Notes: generated from the sequence alone by a model not told the origin. A stretch of DNA of 37,026 nt from Hyphomicrobiales bacterium (GCA_024225445.1 JAAEMP010000022.1:1-37026), one strand, 5' to 3'; shown: positions 17,297-25,966, counted from the stretch's first letter. Numbers and translations: made by a program.

Positions 17297-17677
17297 CTCG
17301 CCAATCTCAGTCCAGCTTCATCAATAAAATCCGAATATTTCAAGGATATCCAACGGCAACAAGTCGGTTATACTGTGGAAGAAGCTAGTTAAAGTGCGTA
17401 TAGGAGTCAATTGTCGCAACCTGCTGCATACGCAGATACAACTCGAAAATTCATCCAGTTTTCCACTTTTTGGCAAAGTGTTACGTTTTTGTCACATTTA
17501 CTGCTCACAATTGTAGACTGAATTGCCTTAAAAGGTCCTGGCAATTGCAGTTCATCAAAAGCGTTAAAATGTTGGAATTGTTGCCTTGCACCCCTTCACT
17601 TCTGTTACAAGCTGGCTTGAAAAGCGATTGGTTTCCACCGATCAAATCCTTTCAGGAAGATTGAATATTGAGAGAAC
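17297..17677. other. divergent intergenic region
   Basis: About 380 bp between the triple-barrel protein gene and the sulfotransferase gene, which point away from each other. It should hold both promoters. I see only weak candidates and no repeat or RNA gene. Confidence 0.4.
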
Positions 17678-19120
17678 ATGAATTTGAAACCCGCGAGTTT
17701 TAACCACAATCAACTGTTTGAGAGAATTGATTTATTGAATAAACAGGTTGCGCTTAATACCACAAACACAGGTGCCATGCTCGAGCTTTGCGGTCACTAC
17801 CTTTCCGTGGGCAGGCCGGATAAAACAATACCGGTTGCGCAGAGGTGCCTTCAACTGGACAAAAAGAATCTTCAGGCGCTCAGGCATTTGTTTGACTCAA
17901 ATTTCGCCCTGTACAGACTGGATGAGGCAAAATTCGCTGTCACCCAGGCGATGAAACTGATTCCGGAAAAAGAGCCCCTTATGCTGGATATGGCCGCCTG
18001 TCTGGAAACTGAAGGACTGAATGAAGAAGCGGGCGAGATTTACAAGAGGTTGATCAAGCAGGTGGCGAAGAATTCGAAGCACAGATCGGTGGTTGTTGCA
18101 CGCGGAGCGATGTTTGGAAGCGGTGTTGAAAATGATCTTTTATACGATGAATTAGTCGCGCTGCTTCGTCGAGAGAGAATTCGTTCTCCCAACAGGCCCA
18201 TTTTACATCAGGCGGCGGCAAAAATTGCCGAGGGTCAGGGGCGAATTGGCGATGCATTTTCGCATTATGCGAAAGCCGGAAAATCAACGGCCAGAAGTTT
18301 GCCTTCAGAAACTTTCACAGCCCGGGCTGTTGAAAGGATCAGGAACGCCTTCACCGCGGGAACGTACGGCAGATATGCGATGTCGGGCAGCGACAGTACC
18401 CGACCGATATTTGTATTCGGTATGCAAAGGTCGGGGACAACGCTGACCGAGCAGATCCTTTCCAGTCACCCGTCAATTTATGGAGCGGGGGAGTTGCCGT
18501 ATTTTGATATTGTCAGCAACTGGCATTTGCCCGGTCAGGAGGATGCCAAAATACTGGAGAAAACCGCAAGCGACTATCTTGAGCTTCTGCAGGCCTATGC
18601 GAAAGATGCGGAACGGGTGGTCGACAAAATGCCGGGAAACTTCAGAAATCTGTGGTTGATGGCTGCTGCATTTCCAAATGCTTATTTCATTCATTGCCGC
18701 AGAGATCCGCTGGACACCTGCGTCGCCTGTTTCAAGCGGCCGATCAAGAAAGCTTATCGCAGAGATCTCGTTTCCATTGGCAGATATTACCGGAATTATT
18801 CTGAACTTATGGATCACTGGAAAAAGGTTCTGCCGGTTAAAATGTTTGAAATGAATTACGAAGAACTGGTTGCTGAACCCGAACACCAGATAAGAAAATT
18901 GATCAGCCATGTTGAAATGGAGTGGGATGATGCATGCTTGACACCACACCAGACCAAAAGGGTTGTTAATACCCCCAGCCGAAATCAGGTTTCCGCACCC
19001 ATCCACAAATCCGCTATTGGTTCATGGCGGCAATATGAAAAATATGTTGAACCCCTGATAAAGGAACTTGGTGATATGGCGGTTACGGAACAGGTTGCCA
19101 ACAGGTTTTCGGCTTCCTGA
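17678..19120 (+). CDS. TPR-repeat sulfotransferase
   Basis: A 480-residue protein. The first 200 or so residues are TPR helices (e.g. 50-120, with ALRHLFDSNFALYRLDEAKFAV and a similar pair after it). The C-terminal half is a PAPS-dependent sulfotransferase: the 5'-phosphosulfate loop GMQRSGTTLTEQ lies at 248-259, and the 3'-phosphate motif follows as HCRRDPLDTCVACF. Related proteins sulfate carbohydrates, lipids or tyrosines; the acceptor is unknown. The ATG follows a GAGAG ribosome site. Its place next to glycan and outer-membrane genes suggests a surface substrate. Confidence 0.88.
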   Translation: MNLKPASFNHNQLFERIDLLNKQVALNTTNTGAMLELCGHYLSVGRPDKTIPVAQRCLQLDKKNLQALRHLFDSNFALYRLDEAKFAVTQAMKLIPEKEPLMLDMAACLETEGLNEEAGEIYKRLIKQVAKNSKHRSVVVARGAMFGSGVENDLLYDELVALLRRERIRSPNRPILHQAAAKIAEGQGRIGDAFSHYAKAGKSTARSLPSETFTARAVERIRNAFTAGTYGRYAMSGSDSTRPIFVFGMQRSGTTLTEQILSSHPSIYGAGELPYFDIVSNWHLPGQEDAKILEKTASDYLELLQAYAKDAERVVDKMPGNFRNLWLMAAAFPNAYFIHCRRDPLDTCVACFKRPIKKAYRRDLVSIGRYYRNYSELMDHWKKVLPVKMFEMNYEELVAEPEHQIRKLISHVEMEWDDACLTPHQTKRVVNTPSRNQVSAPIHKSAIGSWRQYEKYVEPLIKELGDMAVTEQVANRFSAS

Positions 19121-19192
19121 CCTAAATTTCAGAATTCATTCTTGATGTGAGTGTGGTGGTATTGTCAAAGCAAATTTGCTTGAGACAGCAAG

Positions 19193-19251
19193 TAGCTGCC
19201 GACTTGGAAAATGTGTCAAGTCGTCTCAATAAGAACATTGATCGGCAGCTA
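19193..19251. terminator. inverted repeat between convergent genes
   Basis: TAGCTGCCGA at 19193-19202 and TCGGCAGCTA at 19242-19251 are perfect inverted 10-mers with a 39-nt loop, between the ends of two convergent genes. The place fits a bidirectional terminator, but the long loop and lack of T-runs make it uncertain. Confidence 0.3.
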
Positions 19252-19340
19252 ATGGGGCCATCTCTGGATTTTCGCGCAGCTGTCCCGCCTGCGCTATCAG
19301 AGCCACGAAAGGGAAGTGTCTAGTTTTTGCAATTCCACTC

Positions 19341-21098
19341 CTATTTGGTAGTGGAGGTCTCTTCTTCTGCATCGTCTGAAGCAGCGTAGCTTCCCTCCTC
19401 GTTCTCATTCCCTTCCTCAGGTGTATTTTCGGGTTCACTTTCTGAATGAACATCGCGAACCAGTTCTGACAGGCTTCCGCCCGTGATTCCAACTTCTTTC
19501 ATAAGCGAATCTATCAAAGGTGCCTGGCTACGGTACTTAAGTGCACTGGCAACCAATTGATCAGAAAGGCCTGCTTCACTGCTGGAATTCGCTTTTCCCG
19601 AACCGGAGCCCCCATTTGTAAGGCCGTCAACTTGAATGATCTTGATGCCGTCAATGTTCTCCAGAGGGCGAACAGATTCGCGAACGATGCCGCTAAGATG
19701 TTCGATAAGCGCCACCTTGATCTTCATGTTGACGATGTCCTGCGAGAGAAGATTCTCAGCTTCGTTCAAGGCATGCTGACCCTCAGCATCCACCTCATAC
19801 CTGACTTTCGCCGCGTCGGCTCTGGCTTTTTCTGAGTCCGCTTCGGCATTGGCAATAATGCGCAGTTTTTCGGCGTCAGCTTCCGCCAGAATCTTGATTG
19901 ACGCCGCCTCATCGTCTGCCGCTGCCTTTTCGGCTTGTGCCCCAACGGTGATCTTGATGGCATCTCGTTCTGCCGCTTTTCGCGCTTCAACAAGTTCAAC
20001 GGCTTTTTCCCGCTCAGCGCACTCCGTCTCACGGACCGTTACAACCATTTCTTCTTCTCTGACAGCCTCAGCTCTGGCCCGGTCAGCTTCTGCCTTGGCA
20101 ACCGATTGGTCCCGGGATTTCTCAGCAATGGCGATTTCGCGCTCTTGATTAGCTAGCTCGACTGATTTTTCTCGTTCAATCTCCTTCTCGCGAAGTTTGC
20201 GCTGTTTCTCGATTTCCTCTTCCTGGACGTTCCGGTCAGCCTCAATCCTCGCCAAATCAGCATCACGCTTTTTTATGGCTTGTTCGCTGGCAATCAACGC
20301 TGTCTGCGAAGCGCGCCGGATTTCAATTTCGCGTTCTTGTTCCAGACGAGCATACTCAACATCGCGTGCGATTTCGAATTTTTTACGATCGGCTTCCAGA
20401 TTTTTCGTTTCGATGGCTACCTGAGAATCTTGTTCGATTTCATTGCGGCGGCGGCGGCGTTCCTCAATTTCATCAGTCAGGCGGGTCAAACCAGCAGCGT
20501 CGAACGCATTGTCTGGATTGAAAAATTCCCGGTTTGTCTGATCAAGACCGGTAAGAGATACGGATTCCAACTCAAGACCATTCTTCAATAGATCTTCTGA
20601 TACTGCTGTCTGAACCTTCTGGACGAAATTGACCCGCTGTTCATGCAGTTCTTCCATGGACATTTCAGCCGCCACAGCCCTCAGAGCATCGACAAACTTG
20701 CCTTCAACCAATTGTTTGAGATCGTTTGGATGCATGGTCTTGATACCGAGTGTCTGCGCGGCGGCGGCGATGGATTCGGTGGTTGGCTGGACGCGCACAT
20801 AAAATTCGGCTTGCACATCTACGCGCATGCGGTCCCGGGTAATCAGGGCCTGTTGGTCCGAACGGCGTACTTCGAGGCGCAGCGTGTTCATATTCACGGA
20901 AATGGCTTCATGCAGCACTGGCAGGACAATGCAACCACCATTGATGACGACCTTCTGACCCCCCAGACCGGTGCGGACAAAAGAAATCTCTTTCGATGTG
21001 CGCTGGTACAGGCGAGCGAAAATCAGTCCGATTGCGATCAGTGCGACAAGGATAGTCCCGCTGACTATTAATATGCCCATGAAATTCTGTGCATCCAT
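19341..21098 (-). CDS. flotillin-like SPFH protein (YqiK/FloT type)
   Basis: A 585-residue membrane scaffold protein. One N-terminal helix (about 8-28) is followed by the SPFH domain (about 30-200), with GGQKVVINGG and EAEFYVRV-like strands. A very long charged coiled coil (about 215-450) contains the Glu-Ala-rich repeats typical of flotillins. The tail after residue 530 is acidic. A good AGGAG site precedes the ATG. It is the last gene of a four-gene minus-strand run: ribbon-helix-helix-like protein, PspA, YqiJ-like OB protein, flotillin. Flotillin with YqiJ-like partners organises membrane microdomains and responds to membrane stress. Confidence 0.93.
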   Translation of the reverse strand: MDAQNFMGILIVSGTILVALIAIGLIFARLYQRTSKEISFVRTGLGGQKVVINGGCIVLPVLHEAISVNMNTLRLEVRRSDQQALITRDRMRVDVQAEFYVRVQPTTESIAAAAQTLGIKTMHPNDLKQLVEGKFVDALRAVAAEMSMEELHEQRVNFVQKVQTAVSEDLLKNGLELESVSLTGLDQTNREFFNPDNAFDAAGLTRLTDEIEERRRRRNEIEQDSQVAIETKNLEADRKKFEIARDVEYARLEQEREIEIRRASQTALIASEQAIKKRDADLARIEADRNVQEEEIEKQRKLREKEIEREKSVELANQEREIAIAEKSRDQSVAKAEADRARAEAVREEEMVVTVRETECAEREKAVELVEARKAAERDAIKITVGAQAEKAAADDEAASIKILAEADAEKLRIIANAEADSEKARADAAKVRYEVDAEGQHALNEAENLLSQDIVNMKIKVALIEHLSGIVRESVRPLENIDGIKIIQVDGLTNGGSGSGKANSSSEAGLSDQLVASALKYRSQAPLIDSLMKEVGITGGSLSELVRDVHSESEPENTPEEGNENEEGSYAASDDAEEETSTTK

Positions 21099-21159
21099 TT
21101 TGTTCTCCTAAAACTCAATCTTATATATTCCGTTTTACGGTTATTTTTGTGAACTACGC

Positions 21160-21888
21160 CTATTCGTCAATTAGCGCATCGTTTGGTGGCTCTATCCCCT
21201 TGAAAAGGTGGCCATTCCTGCTGACCAGAAGAACATGGCTTCCGGAAGGGAACTGAGTGTTTGGTAAATCTGGTTCAACCATGATGTAGTGTGATTGACC
21301 ATGCTGGTCTTTTAATCGACCCTGAGCTGGCTTTCCGTCCTTTGCCGTTCCGATCACTATAGTTGCAACCCGCCCGATGAATGTGTCCGACGACACTGCG
21401 CTTGTTTCATCTCTTGGAATGATTTTGCTGATCCCTTTTGCCGACCAACGTACAAGCGGAAGCGAAACAGCTAAAGCAGGCATCCAGGCGACCCAACCCG
21501 GAAGCAACCAGCCTGAAAATCCGTGAATTGTCGCCTGCAGAATGTAACCGGTCAAGCCAAAGATCGTGAGCAGGACAACCAGCAATACCAAAGCAGGGAC
21601 ACGACCGATATAGAGCCAGCCCAAAATTTTGGAAAGCCCGCCTCCGGAAGCTTCAAAGCCATCACCACTTTCCCCGATATCAACATCAACATCAACATCA
21701 ACATCAACATCAAAATCAACTTCGAAATCAACATCGACTGCAGGGGAGCCGGGGATTATTGTCTCGACCAGGTTCGACAGTCCAGCTCCAAGAAGGGTTA
21801 GTGCGCCCTCCAGCAGAGCAATACCGAACATTACAGCCAACGCGACAGAAAACGGCATATTTTCCGAAGCTAGGAGAAATTCGAGCAT
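21160..21888 (-). CDS. YqiJ-like membrane protein with OB-fold tail
   Basis: A 242-residue partner of flotillin (YqiJ/NfeD-like). Predicted helices lie at about 16-40, 97-120 and 128-148, and a C-terminal OB-fold domain (about 165-240) has FIGRVATIVIG and PSGSHVLLVSRNG. Between the first helix and the second is an acidic Val-Asp run at 51-70, encoded by a hexanucleotide repeat, that probably forms a flexible periplasmic or cytosolic linker. It lies 61 bp upstream of the flotillin gene and 33 bp after pspA. The ribosome site is weak. Confidence 0.85.
   Translation of the reverse strand: MLEFLLASENMPFSVALAVMFGIALLEGALTLLGAGLSNLVETIIPGSPAVDVDFEVDFDVDVDVDVDVDIGESGDGFEASGGGLSKILGWLYIGRVPALVLLVVLLTIFGLTGYILQATIHGFSGWLLPGWVAWMPALAVSLPLVRWSAKGISKIIPRDETSAVSSDTFIGRVATIVIGTAKDGKPAQGRLKDQHGQSHYIMVEPDLPNTQFPSGSHVLLVSRNGHLFKGIEPPNDALIDE
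21679..21738 (-). repeat. hexanucleotide tandem repeat coding for Val-Asp
   Basis: On the plus strand ATCAAC occurs five times in perfect tandem (21679-21708), followed by degenerate copies to about 21738. On the coding strand this is (GTTGAT)n, giving alternating Val-Asp. The unit is a multiple of three, so copy-number change would alter linker length without a frameshift. Confidence 0.9.
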
Positions 21889-21921
21889 TGCACACCAAAT
21901 ATGGATTGATTCAAATCTGTT

Positions 21922-22608
21922 CTATTCATTTTTTTCGGATTTGTATTTAGCTATTCGCTCGCTGATACGGTTATTGCGGGCCATATCGTCGAGTTCCACC
22001 AATTTCTGCGCCACATCACGGTCGGTTTTGTTGCCGGATGCAACGCCGCCGGCACTGGTCATGACTCGTTCAAATACGCTTTCTGCGGTTCGTACAGCAT
22101 CCTCAATGTTGTTACCTTTAGCCCTGTCGGCTTCACCAGCGGGCAAATTGGCCGCCACATTCTCGCCAGCACTAGCCTGGAATTGTTTTAACTCGGTTTC
22201 CATTTCCCGCCGACGCCCTTCAAGCGCTTGAATATAACGGGTCAGTTCTTCTTCCGCGTCTTTACCCTGAGTGATTGAATCTTCCAGGATTGGAATCTGG
22301 GCTTCTATATCGAGTTGCTTTGAGATCGCGGCTCCCGCCAGTTCCTCGCGATCCTCTTGTATTGCCAGCTGGATTTTCTCCGATAGCTCTTCATGCTTGC
22401 GATTTTCTTCCACCAGTCGGCTCGTCGCCAGGTGTTTGGTCGAAATAACTCTCCCCAACTCTGCTCGAACATCATCGATCGCCTGGTCGACTTCGCGGAT
22501 AGCTTGCTCCATCACCATCTCTGGCGCCATGCCCTCAAGCGCGTCAACAATACTGTTTGCCGATCCGCTAAGGATTCGGCCTACACGCTTCGTGAGATTG
22601 TTACTCAT
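21922..22608 (-). CDS. pspA: PspA/IM30 family membrane-stress protein
   Basis: A 228-residue, almost entirely helical coiled-coil protein starting MSNNLTKRVGRILSGSANSIVDALE with the family's amphipathic N-terminal helix. The AIREVDQAIDDVRAELGRV segment is characteristic. PspA/IM30 assembles into ESCRT-III-like rods or rings on damaged inner membrane. An AAGGA site lies within the end of the upstream gene, and the reading frames overlap by 8 nt, so the two are translationally coupled. No pspB, pspC or pspF is present; the flotillin/YqiJ genes are the partners here. Confidence 0.9.
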   Translation of the reverse strand: MSNNLTKRVGRILSGSANSIVDALEGMAPEMVMEQAIREVDQAIDDVRAELGRVISTKHLATSRLVEENRKHEELSEKIQLAIQEDREELAGAAISKQLDIEAQIPILEDSITQGKDAEEELTRYIQALEGRRREMETELKQFQASAGENVAANLPAGEADRAKGNNIEDAVRTAESVFERVMTSAGGVASGNKTDRDVAQKLVELDDMARNNRISERIAKYKSEKNE

Positions 22609-23134
22609 CGTCTAATTCCTTTCCAACTCTAGATTTCAAAGTATTAACTATTTTTGACAATTCAAGAATAGGATTGATGCGACTATTTATGCATTCCGGG
22701 GAATAGCAGGGCTCCACAGGGGTCACAGCCAGCCTCATATTTCCTTCAAAAAGCGATATGATGCGGTCTGCCAAACCATTTTCCAAAGCAACAAGCCTGT
22801 CTTTTGTGTCTTTCTCCACTTCACTTCCCAATTCAGCACGCAAATATGCCGCGATTTCCGGCAGCCAGCTCAAGAATTGAACAACAAGTTCCGAATGAAG
22901 ATTTGTCTCGCGTTCCATCTCTAAAAGGCTTCTTTTGAGGGTGGCCAGTTGCCCATCCTGGAACGAAAGACCATCCGAGTAACTCATGGTTCCAGCACGG
23001 TTAAGGCGCGCCTCGCTGATCAAGGCTCGGATTTTTTCGCTGGGCGACGTCGCTCCCGGAATATTCAGAGAGCTAAGAAACTCTGAATCGGTCTCGGAAA
23101 CGCGAACACTGTAAGGTGTTGATTTTAACGGCAT
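22601..23134 (-). CDS. hypothetical protein with ribbon-helix-helix-like N-terminus, first gene of the pspA-flotillin operon
   Basis: A protein of 177 residues from the ATG at 23134 (a TTG at 23149 is the other option). The first 45 residues fit a ribbon-helix-helix pattern: a strand PYSVRVSE, a short helix TDSEFLSSL, and a second helix SPSEKIRALISEAR. The remainder is helical and acidic, with no family I can name. A palindrome overlapping the operon's -10 box could be its own operator, giving autoregulation; that is inference. The next gene, pspA, starts inside its 3' end. Confidence 0.65.
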   Translation of the reverse strand: MPLKSTPYSVRVSETDSEFLSSLNIPGATSPSEKIRALISEARLNRAGTMSYSDGLSFQDGQLATLKRSLLEMERETNLHSELVVQFLSWLPEIAAYLRAELGSEVEKDTKDRLVALENGLADRIISLFEGNMRLAVTPVEPCYSPECINSRINPILELSKIVNTLKSRVGKELDDE

Positions 23135-23167
23135 GACAAATGTCCACAACTATCAATATTCAAATAC

Positions 23168-23196
23168 AAATGTAAACATTTATCGTGATTTGTCAA
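23168..23196 (-). promoter_or_regulatory. promoter with palindromic operator for the pspA-flotillin operon
   Basis: On the minus strand TTGACA (23196-23191) and TACATT (23174-23169) are separated by 16 bp. A near-perfect 14-bp palindrome, AAATGT-AA-ACATTT on the plus strand (23168-23181), covers the -10 box, a classic place for a repressor. The start codon is about 35-55 bp downstream. Confidence 0.5.
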
Positions 23197-23289
23197 CCTA
23201 TTTCTGGAAAATTCTCTCGAATTTTACCTGTTGACCTACCTTTTATAGATTAAACAAAGAGAGACACCGCAGTTTACCCGGACTTTGGC

Positions 23290-23520
23290 GGACACGATTG
23301 GCACCCTGGTGCGGGCACCATAAGCCGATCACAACTTTGCAGAAATTGTTCAATATCAAGGAGCTTTTCGCAGTACAGGGTGGTGCCCTTTGCAAGAAAA
23401 ACTCCACCGATAGTGGGCAATTTGTGCAAAACCCTTCGGGCGAACCGGATTTTGGCTCTTTTGCCGGAATTCCTGCTTGTAGGCAACCAGCCTGCGGCAC
23501 GGAATTTCCCACCAAATCAC
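23290..23520. repeat. diverged relative of the 4664-4945 element
   Basis: The plus strand from about 23335 to 23500 resembles the minus strand of the element at 4664-4945. Shared blocks include TTGCAAGAAA, a CCGATAGTGGGCAA/CTGATAGCGGGCAA pair, and a following CAAAACCC/CAAACCCC. The 29-bp terminal repeats are not found here, so this copy is decayed or truncated. A nearby inverted pair (GGCACCCTG near 23299 and CAGGGTGGTGCC near 23378) belongs to the same stretch. No credible gene is encoded in 23200-23700. Confidence 0.5.
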
Positions 23521-23749
23521 CCAAAATCCGGTTCGTCAAACCCTCCTCAGAGTTTTGGGTTGGACACTTAACATTCAATAGACGGTGAAATACATGGCTC
23601 TTGAATTTTGACCAGGTAACCAGGAATGTCAGAAATTTTCCCGATAACTTCCCAAATATTCGACTTCGCAATTCGGCAGAAAAGTGCTAACAGACCCTAA
23701 TGGTCGACCAACCAAGTCGCTTTTCGGCTCTCGCGCCTTTCGACAGATT

Positions 23750-23779
23750 TTTACCTTACAAGACGAATTTTGTTATAAT
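23750..23779 (+). promoter_or_regulatory. candidate promoter for the DUF420 gene
   Basis: TATAAT at 23774-23779 is a perfect -10; TTTACC at 23750-23755 is a partial -35 with 18-bp spacing. It lies about 50 bp before the start codon. Confidence 0.4.
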
Positions 23780-23826
23780 TTCCATACGATCTTGTCTGCC
23801 GCATATGCAGCAATTAGGATGCAGCC

Positions 23827-24237
23827 ATGTCGACGTTCCTGATTATTTCAACAACTTGGGCTGTCATCGCACTGGTACTACTGATCGTCGCCTGGAGGCT
23901 AGTGCGTGTCGGTAGAAGCGTAGCTCACAGGAACATCATGATACTGCTGACTGTTGGTGCCTGGATATTCATCACCAACTACATATTTGGGCAGCGGTAC
24001 GGCGGGGACTTCAGGTCATTTCCAAGCGAGTACATTCCATGGATCGCATTGCACGGGTCTTTGGGGCTGGTTCCGCTCATCGGCGCGACCTGTCTGGTTG
24101 TTGGTAGATTGATGACAGGTCGAAACAAGATCTCCACCCATTTCAATCGGCACCATAAAGCATATGGCCGCACGTTTATTGTGGTTTGGCTCTTTACCCA
24201 CCTTGGCGGCATCTTCAATGCAGTCTTTATGCACTAA
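23827..24237 (+). CDS. DUF420-like small integral membrane protein
   Basis: A 136-residue protein with four predicted helices (about 4-25, 36-56, 68-92, 114-135). AHRNIMILL after helix 1, the His of WIALHGSLG, HFNRHHKAYGRTF and the last-helix His of LFTHLGGIFN suggest the DUF420 (CtaM-like) family, members of which are linked to heme or cytochrome oxidase assembly. No oxidase genes are nearby. The family assignment is moderate; the membrane topology is clear. Confidence 0.6.
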   Translation: MSTFLIISTTWAVIALVLLIVAWRLVRVGRSVAHRNIMILLTVGAWIFITNYIFGQRYGGDFRSFPSEYIPWIALHGSLGLVPLIGATCLVVGRLMTGRNKISTHFNRHHKAYGRTFIVVWLFTHLGGIFNAVFMH

Positions 24238-24390
24238 TCTGACAAGGATTCCGTCATATGTCGCTGGCAATTTGTGTGTGTAATTCCCCCCCCATCTACA
24301 CCGAATCTGGGGCGATTTAGGAAAGCGGCGGACACGTTAAGGCAAGCGACATTTTCAGATTCAAAAGCAGAATTTCCTCAATAGAACATA

Positions 24391-24516
24391 TATTGCAGAA
24401 CACCTTTAAGATGATCATTCAAACAGGAGCGAAAAGCGACCGGGGCCGGTGCGCCGCCCTCGCGGAGGCCGGGTGCAAGCCCGAATAGCCGTGAGCAAAA
24501 AAAGGTGTTCTGCTAT
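24391..24516. mobile_element. short inverted-repeat element, copy A
   Basis: An element of about 126 bp with terminal inverted repeats of about 16 bp: TATTGCAGAACACCTTT at the left and AAAGGTGTTCTGCTATA at the right. The interior is GC-rich and self-complementary (GAGCGAAAAGCGACCGG, then CCCGAATAGCCGTGAGC). A second copy in the opposite orientation lies at 31350-31497. No coding capacity, so probably a MITE or REP-like unit. Confidence 0.75.
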
Positions 24517-24653
24517 AACTCATTAAGTGTGGATTTTAAGACTGTGAATTGGTGGCTACCGCCTGACAAACGGCAACTTGGGGTCAATAGCGTGAATTTG
24601 TCCTTGTCTTGACTATCTCGTTTACGTCACAAACCTGACTACTGTTATGTTGA

Positions 24654-24698
24654 AGGTTTGTGGCTGCTGGATGCTTGTCATCCAGCGGCGATAAACCT
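24654..24698 (+). ncRNA. strong hairpin of unknown role
   Basis: An 11-bp stem with one G-T pair (24663-24673 with 24679-24689) closes a five-base loop CTTGT. An outer AGGTTT/AAACCT helix (24654-24659 with 24693-24698) can extend it. It is not followed by a T-run, so it is a poor terminator. It lies 176 bp upstream of the DUF1508 gene and could belong to its leader or to a small RNA. The rest of 24517-24873 shows nothing else. Confidence 0.3.
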
Positions 24699-24873
24699 GA
24701 CAAGGAGGAAAGCGCGGGCTTCGGGCGATGCGTTATGGGGATTGTTGCTACGGCAATTTGGAACCTATTCAAGGCGTTCCCTTGTTTTTCGCAACAAACT
24801 TTTCTTAACAAGTGCTTGCAATGAAGATCATCCCACGCCAATATTGAGGTGATGAAAACCAGAGGGGGGCATT

Positions 24874-25242
24874 ATGCCATACAAATTCAAGATAGTTGCA
24901 AGAAAGAATGATCAGTTTGGGGTACAGTTTCTTTATAACTCTGAGGTTATGGTCTGGTCTGAAAGCTACAAGAGCAAATCGAGCGCCAAAAATTGCATCA
25001 AATCACTGATAAAAAATACCCCGACCGCACCGGTAGTCGATCTATCGAAAGACGAAGATTGTTCTGGTTATCGGTTCGAAATCGTCCAATCGAAGAATGG
25101 ACAATTCTATAATCGTTTTGTGGCACGTAATGGCGAAACCATGGTTCGCTCAGAGACTTACACCGACAAACGAAACGCAAAAAAATGTGCGGCCAGCTTA
25201 GCAAAGAATGGACCTTCAGCATCCATTATTGACGAGAGTTGA
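24874..25242 (+). CDS. DUF1508 (YegP-like) two-repeat protein
   Basis: A 122-residue protein of two similar halves, about 4-55 and 66-118. Each has the pattern FxIVxxKNxQFxxxF, then a Met-Val-x-SE-x-Y segment, then K-x-x-A-K at the start of a helix. This tandem is the YegP/UPF0339 arrangement. The function is unknown; some members are tied to stress or growth-phase responses. A GGGGGG ribosome site sits seven bases before the ATG. Confidence 0.9.
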   Translation: MPYKFKIVARKNDQFGVQFLYNSEVMVWSESYKSKSSAKNCIKSLIKNTPTAPVVDLSKDEDCSGYRFEIVQSKNGQFYNRFVARNGETMVRSETYTDKRNAKKCAASLAKNGPSASIIDES

Positions 25243-25333
25243 TAGACATATAAAAATGAAACAATAAGACTGCAGGCCTTTGCAGATAATCGGACCGTTT
25301 TGGGCTAAGAGGTCGATCATACAACTGCTATTG

Positions 25334-25966
25334 TCAGGCAGATTGAAGTTTGAAAGTTGAGGCGGAGGCGGCCTGGCGACCGGCTTCAAAGGCCTGCTCG
25401 TTGAGTGCCACAAGTTCCGGTTTTCGAGCCTCAAACTGCAACACCAATTGTTTACGCAGATACTTTGCTTCAAAGGGAAGATGATCGGCGACGGCACCCA
25501 GCATTACAGAATTGCCAAGCCGCATTTGACCCAGGTCCTGAGCAATTTTGCCAGCGTCGAAAGTGTGAATGCGACAACCGGTCTTACGGATTTCATCTAC
25601 CGGATCGTCCGGATATTCATAAATGCCGAACGACACTATCGGCGGAACAATACGCCTGGTGTTGATCAATGCGACACCTGCGGGACGCAATTGCCCGATA
25701 GCGCGCATTGCTTCGGCGGGTTCAAATCCAAGCAGGATGTCTGCCTCACCTGAGGGAATGGACGGCGACATCACCTTTTCACCAAAACGAACATGGGACT
25801 TCACAACCCCACCCCGCTGCGACATGCCGGAAACCTCGGTTTTCTTGACATCAAAGCCCAGGGAAATTGCTGTCTGCGCCAGAATCTCGGCCGCTGTCAT
25901 GACGCCCTGTCCGCCAACTCCGCAGACCAGAATATTGACAGTGCCGGTTTCGTTACCGTTCATCAC
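25334..25966 (-). CDS. iorB: indolepyruvate:ferredoxin oxidoreductase, beta subunit
   Basis: A 210-residue gamma-type domain of the 2-oxoacid:ferredoxin oxidoreductases. NILVCGVGGQGVMTAAEIL at the start and TEVSGMSQRGGVVKSHVRFG are diagnostic. With IorA it oxidatively decarboxylates aryl pyruvates (e.g. indolepyruvate) with CoA and ferredoxin. The GTG start at 25966 is directly next to the iorA stop; an ATG follows as the second codon (25963). It is the second gene of the iorAB operon. Confidence 0.94.
   Translation of the reverse strand: MMNGNETGTVNILVCGVGGQGVMTAAEILAQTAISLGFDVKKTEVSGMSQRGGVVKSHVRFGEKVMSPSIPSGEADILLGFEPAEAMRAIGQLRPAGVALINTRRIVPPIVSFGIYEYPDDPVDEIRKTGCRIHTFDAGKIAQDLGQMRLGNSVMLGAVADHLPFEAKYLRKQLVLQFEARKPELVALNEQAFEAGRQAASASTFKLQSA

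Noticed and set aside
21523-22231. Plus-strand frames rich in Ser-Thr or Ile-Asn opposite the YqiJ-like gene
   Set aside because: They are shadows of the minus-strand hexanucleotide repeat and surrounding coding sequence.
23243-23671. Long minus-strand and plus-strand frames in the 23.3-23.6 kb region
   Set aside because: They lie in a diverged repeat element related to 4664-4945 and look like no protein family.
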